A stretch of DNA of 7,874 nt, from the NCBI GenBank assembly GCA_046757585.1, contig JBHHYR010000192.1, positions 1-7,874 on the forward strand. The letters are read 5' to 3'. The notes below the pieces were generated by a model that worked only from the letters and a program-made list of their open reading frames with translations, ran no database searches and was not told where the DNA came from. Below are positions 6,153-7,874 of this stretch, piece by piece. Source of the stretch: JBHHYR01 sp046757585 (GTDB lineage Bacteria > Desulfobacterota > Binatia > HRBIN30). Made by a program: the position numbers and the translations under genes. How positions within the stretch are numbered: the first letter of the stretch is position 1; every line of letters begins with the position of its first letter.

Positions 6153-7703
6153 TCAGGACGCCGACTCCACCTTCGTGCTCTGCCTGCCCCGGCCAATGGC
6201 AACGAGGAACATCACGCTCTTGCCGCGAGCGTGTGGGGAGAAGAACGCGGTCACCTCGTCGTCGAAGAAGGTCAAGCCGGTTGCGCCGAGGTGCAGGGCG
6301 TACGTGGCGAGGTAGAGCCTGCCGCCGATCACAGCCGCATCGAGCTGGGCGACGCGGTACCCCCGATTGCCATGGCGGGCCAGGACCGGCTGCAGGTCGC
6401 AGAGCGCGTAGATATTGACACTGGCATCCGCGGGCAGCTGCTGGCCCAAGCCGAGGTAGCCCGCTTCGCGGCGAAACGTGCCGGCGCGCAGCAGCTCCAG
6501 GCTCGCTGCGGCGCGGTGATAGACGTAGGGACCTGACTGCAGGCCCTCGACGGCGTTCGCGATCAGGTACAAGTCGGTAGGGGAGGCACCGTAATCGGAC
6601 GGTATTCCTCGGGTTGCGTACCGCAGGATCGTGGAGAGCTGTGCGAACGTAATTGGCCGGTGCGAAAAGTGCCGCGTCGAACCGCGGCGCCGGATCACGG
6701 CGTCGATCGGATCACTCGGCAACGCAGCGGCATCGAGCGGGCACAGGGGAGAGGTCTGCGCCTGTGGGGCAGGATCCGCCCGGTCGGGCTGCGCGTTCGC
6801 TCGCCAGGCACGCACCTCATCAGGGGTTTTGAGCACCGACGCGGCGTGCATGGCGCGAATGGCCGGATAGTCAACTTCGCGGCTGGACAGCGGCAGGGTC
6901 TCCAGCGCGAGCGCTGGGACAGCCCGGGGCGGTGCCGGCGACAGGGTGGGGTCGTGTCCGAGCGCTACCAGCGCGAGAGCACCCTCACGCGCCGGTTCGA
7001 GCCCGAGCAGCGTGGTGAGCGCAGCGTCGACGAACCCGCACACGATGCCTGCTGGCAATTGATCCGCAGCAGCAACCGCAAGCAGGTTTGCTAACATGGT
7101 ACCGCTGTCCCAGAAGCAGTGGCGATACGTCCGGGCCTGGTATTTCCAGCTGTTGCGCCAGTAGGTCGACGCATAGGCGAGAATCACCGGGGCGTGCAGC
7201 ACTGCGGGCTCGGCACCGCTGGCCTCGACGAGATTCGCGCGAAAGTCGCCGGCACGGAGCTGCACAAGGCTGAAGTTATGCGGCCCGAAGTGATAGACGC
7301 CCGCAGCCAACGATGGCACGTCGCCGCAAATGACGTACAGGTCGATGTGGTACAGTGCGCCGGTGCACGCGGCGGCACGGAAGTCGTACACCTGGCCGCC
7401 GGGATAGACCTTCTTCCGTGTGATACCGGCTGTGAAGTACAACACAGCCGCCAGCGTAGGGAGGTCTGGAACCGCCCGGCTCCTGCGGACGGGCGGGTTC
7501 TCGTGCGCCACCGCCGCGAGCGCCGCGGTGGGTCGCAGCAGCTGTGCCGCGGGCAACGGAATCGGCGGCAGCTGCGGGTAGATCTTGAACGGCCGCGGCT
7601 TGATTTTCCAGTCCAGGAAGTGCCGGTTGGCGCGCAACCGGGCAACGGAATGCTTGGTGGCGTCGTGGTACGTCCAGGCCAGATCGAGACTACGATTAGA
7701 CAT
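6153..7703 (-). CDS. SagB/ThcOx-type two-domain nitroreductase-family oxidoreductase
   Basis: This is a predicted FMN-dependent oxidoreductase. Relatives in thiazole/oxazole-modified peptide pathways oxidise azolines to azoles, but many SagB-like proteins are orphans of unknown substrate. From the ATG at 7703 it is 516 aa. The N-terminal signature YHDATKHS...ANRHFLDW is followed by a proline-rich PFKIYPQLPPIPLP, as in SagB-type dehydrogenases. Nitroreductase domain 1 spans about 60-300 and includes SWKYQARTYRH with Lys187-Tyr188. Domain 2 spans about 330-510, beginning RRGSTRHFSHRPIT and ending GLTFFDDEVTAFF. Domain 2 has Arg443-His444 at the place matching Lys-Tyr of domain 1. In-frame starts GTG 7727, TTG 7724 and ATG 7721 would add up to 8 residues; none has a clear ribosome site, and 7703 best fits the start of homology as I recall it. 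It follows the MoaD-like gene by 80 nt or less. No cyclodehydratase or precursor peptide is visible in the window. Confidence 0.88.
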   Translation of the reverse strand: MSNRSLDLAWTYHDATKHSVARLRANRHFLDWKIKPRPFKIYPQLPPIPLPAAQLLRPTAALAAVAHENPPVRRSRAVPDLPTLAAVLYFTAGITRKKVYPGGQVYDFRAAACTGALYHIDLYVICGDVPSLAAGVYHFGPHNFSLVQLRAGDFRANLVEASGAEPAVLHAPVILAYASTYWRNSWKYQARTYRHCFWDSGTMLANLLAVAAADQLPAGIVCGFVDAALTTLLGLEPAREGALALVALGHDPTLSPAPPRAVPALALETLPLSSREVDYPAIRAMHAASVLKTPDEVRAWRANAQPDRADPAPQAQTSPLCPLDAAALPSDPIDAVIRRRGSTRHFSHRPITFAQLSTILRYATRGIPSDYGASPTDLYLIANAVEGLQSGPYVYHRAAASLELLRAGTFRREAGYLGLGQQLPADASVNIYALCDLQPVLARHGNRGYRVAQLDAAVIGGRLYLATYALHLGATGLTFFDDEVTAFFSPHARGKSVMFLVAIGRGRQSTKVESAS

Positions 7704-7783
7704 GGCCCAATCGGCTGGCATCAACACGGCGGCGGCGGGGCACCGTCAAGCCGCAGGCCCCGGGTGCCGGCCCCGCAGGGCGA

Positions 7784-7874
7784 TCAGGCACCGCCGGCCA
7801 GCGGCGGAAACAACTCGACGTCCTGCCCGTCGTGCAGCACGCTGCTGGTCTCCAGATAGTTGTCACCCGACACC
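7784..7874 (-). CDS. MoaD/ThiS-family sulfur-carrier-like protein, C-terminal 29 residues only
   Basis: Only the end of the gene is present; it enters from the right edge and stops with TGA at 7786-7784. The visible residues include NYLETSSVLHDGQDVELFPPLAGGA. The pattern of a short strand, L-x-DGQDVELFPP and a terminal Gly-Gly is the C-terminus of the ubiquitin-like beta-grasp carriers: MoaD (molybdopterin synthase), ThiS, or CysO-like carriers. In these the last glycine is adenylated by an E1-like enzyme and loaded with sulfur. Here one Ala follows Gly-Gly, so the carrier would need trimming or is not used canonically. The tail alone cannot separate a molybdenum-cofactor MoaD from a cysteine- or thiamine-pathway carrier. 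The gene is co-directional with the SagB-like gene, so the two may share a transcript. Confidence 0.75.
   Translation of the reverse strand, partial: VSGDNYLETSSVLHDGQDVELFPPLAGGA

Noticed and set aside
7751..7779. Repeated CCGCAGG (7751-7757 and 7773-7779) between the carrier and SagB-like genes
   Set aside because: A 7-bp direct repeat in very GC-rich DNA is expected by chance. It forms no convincing stem and no attachment-site pattern.
7119..7859. 246-codon plus-strand open frame
   Set aside because: It is antisense to the SagB-like gene and the carrier gene, Arg/Gly/Pro-rich, with no family features.
6153..7874. A complete thiazole/oxazole peptide gene cluster
   Set aside because: No YcaO or E1-like cyclodehydratase and no precursor peptide is visible. 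The SagB-like gene alone is not enough, since many such genes stand alone.

Overview
This is a GC-rich bacterial chromosomal segment. Every gene I can support lies on the minus strand, so transcription runs from high to low coordinates. Base composition, the bacterial two-subunit NADPH-type glutamate synthase (GltB with a separate GltD) and the SagB-like and sulfur-carrier neighbours suit a high-GC environmental proteobacterium or a related metagenomic lineage. The sequence alone does not let me name a taxon.

Layout in transcription order: (1) 7874-7784, the last 29 codons of a MoaD/ThiS-family beta-grasp sulfur-carrier-like protein, with one extra alanine after the terminal Gly-Gly. (2) 7703-6153, a two-domain SagB-type (nitroreductase/ThcOx) FMN oxidoreductase. 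(3) 6152-6080, a short gap with a candidate promoter (perfect TTGACA -35) that fires into the next gene. (4) 6079-5534, an Lrp/AsnC-family regulator. (5) 5531-996, a complete gltB (glutamate synthase large subunit, 1511 aa), starting 2 nt after the regulator's stop codon. (6) 932 to the left window edge, gltD (small subunit), of which about 271 residues are recognisably GltD.

GltB and GltD together form GOGAT, which converts 2-oxoglutarate plus glutamine to two glutamates. It works with glutamine synthetase as the main high-affinity ammonium assimilation route. The Lrp/AsnC regulator is tightly packed ahead of gltB and probably co-transcribed, so a feedback loop on the regulator would also act on glutamate synthesis. 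The MoaD-like and SagB-like genes upstream appear to form a separate unit with no obvious link to nitrogen assimilation.

The two most notable points are at the edges. On the left, the GltD reading frame stays open but loses all GltD character at about position 120, before the second nucleotide-binding motif; the opposite strand there reads like a different protein. This suggests a rearrangement breakpoint or a chimeric assembly join. On the right, a sulfur carrier-like tail ending Gly-Gly-Ala sits next to a SagB-like oxidoreductase whose two domains differ at the Lys-Tyr position. The genes beyond 7874 would decide whether this is a modification system or housekeeping. I found no RNA genes, insertion sequences or CRISPR arrays.
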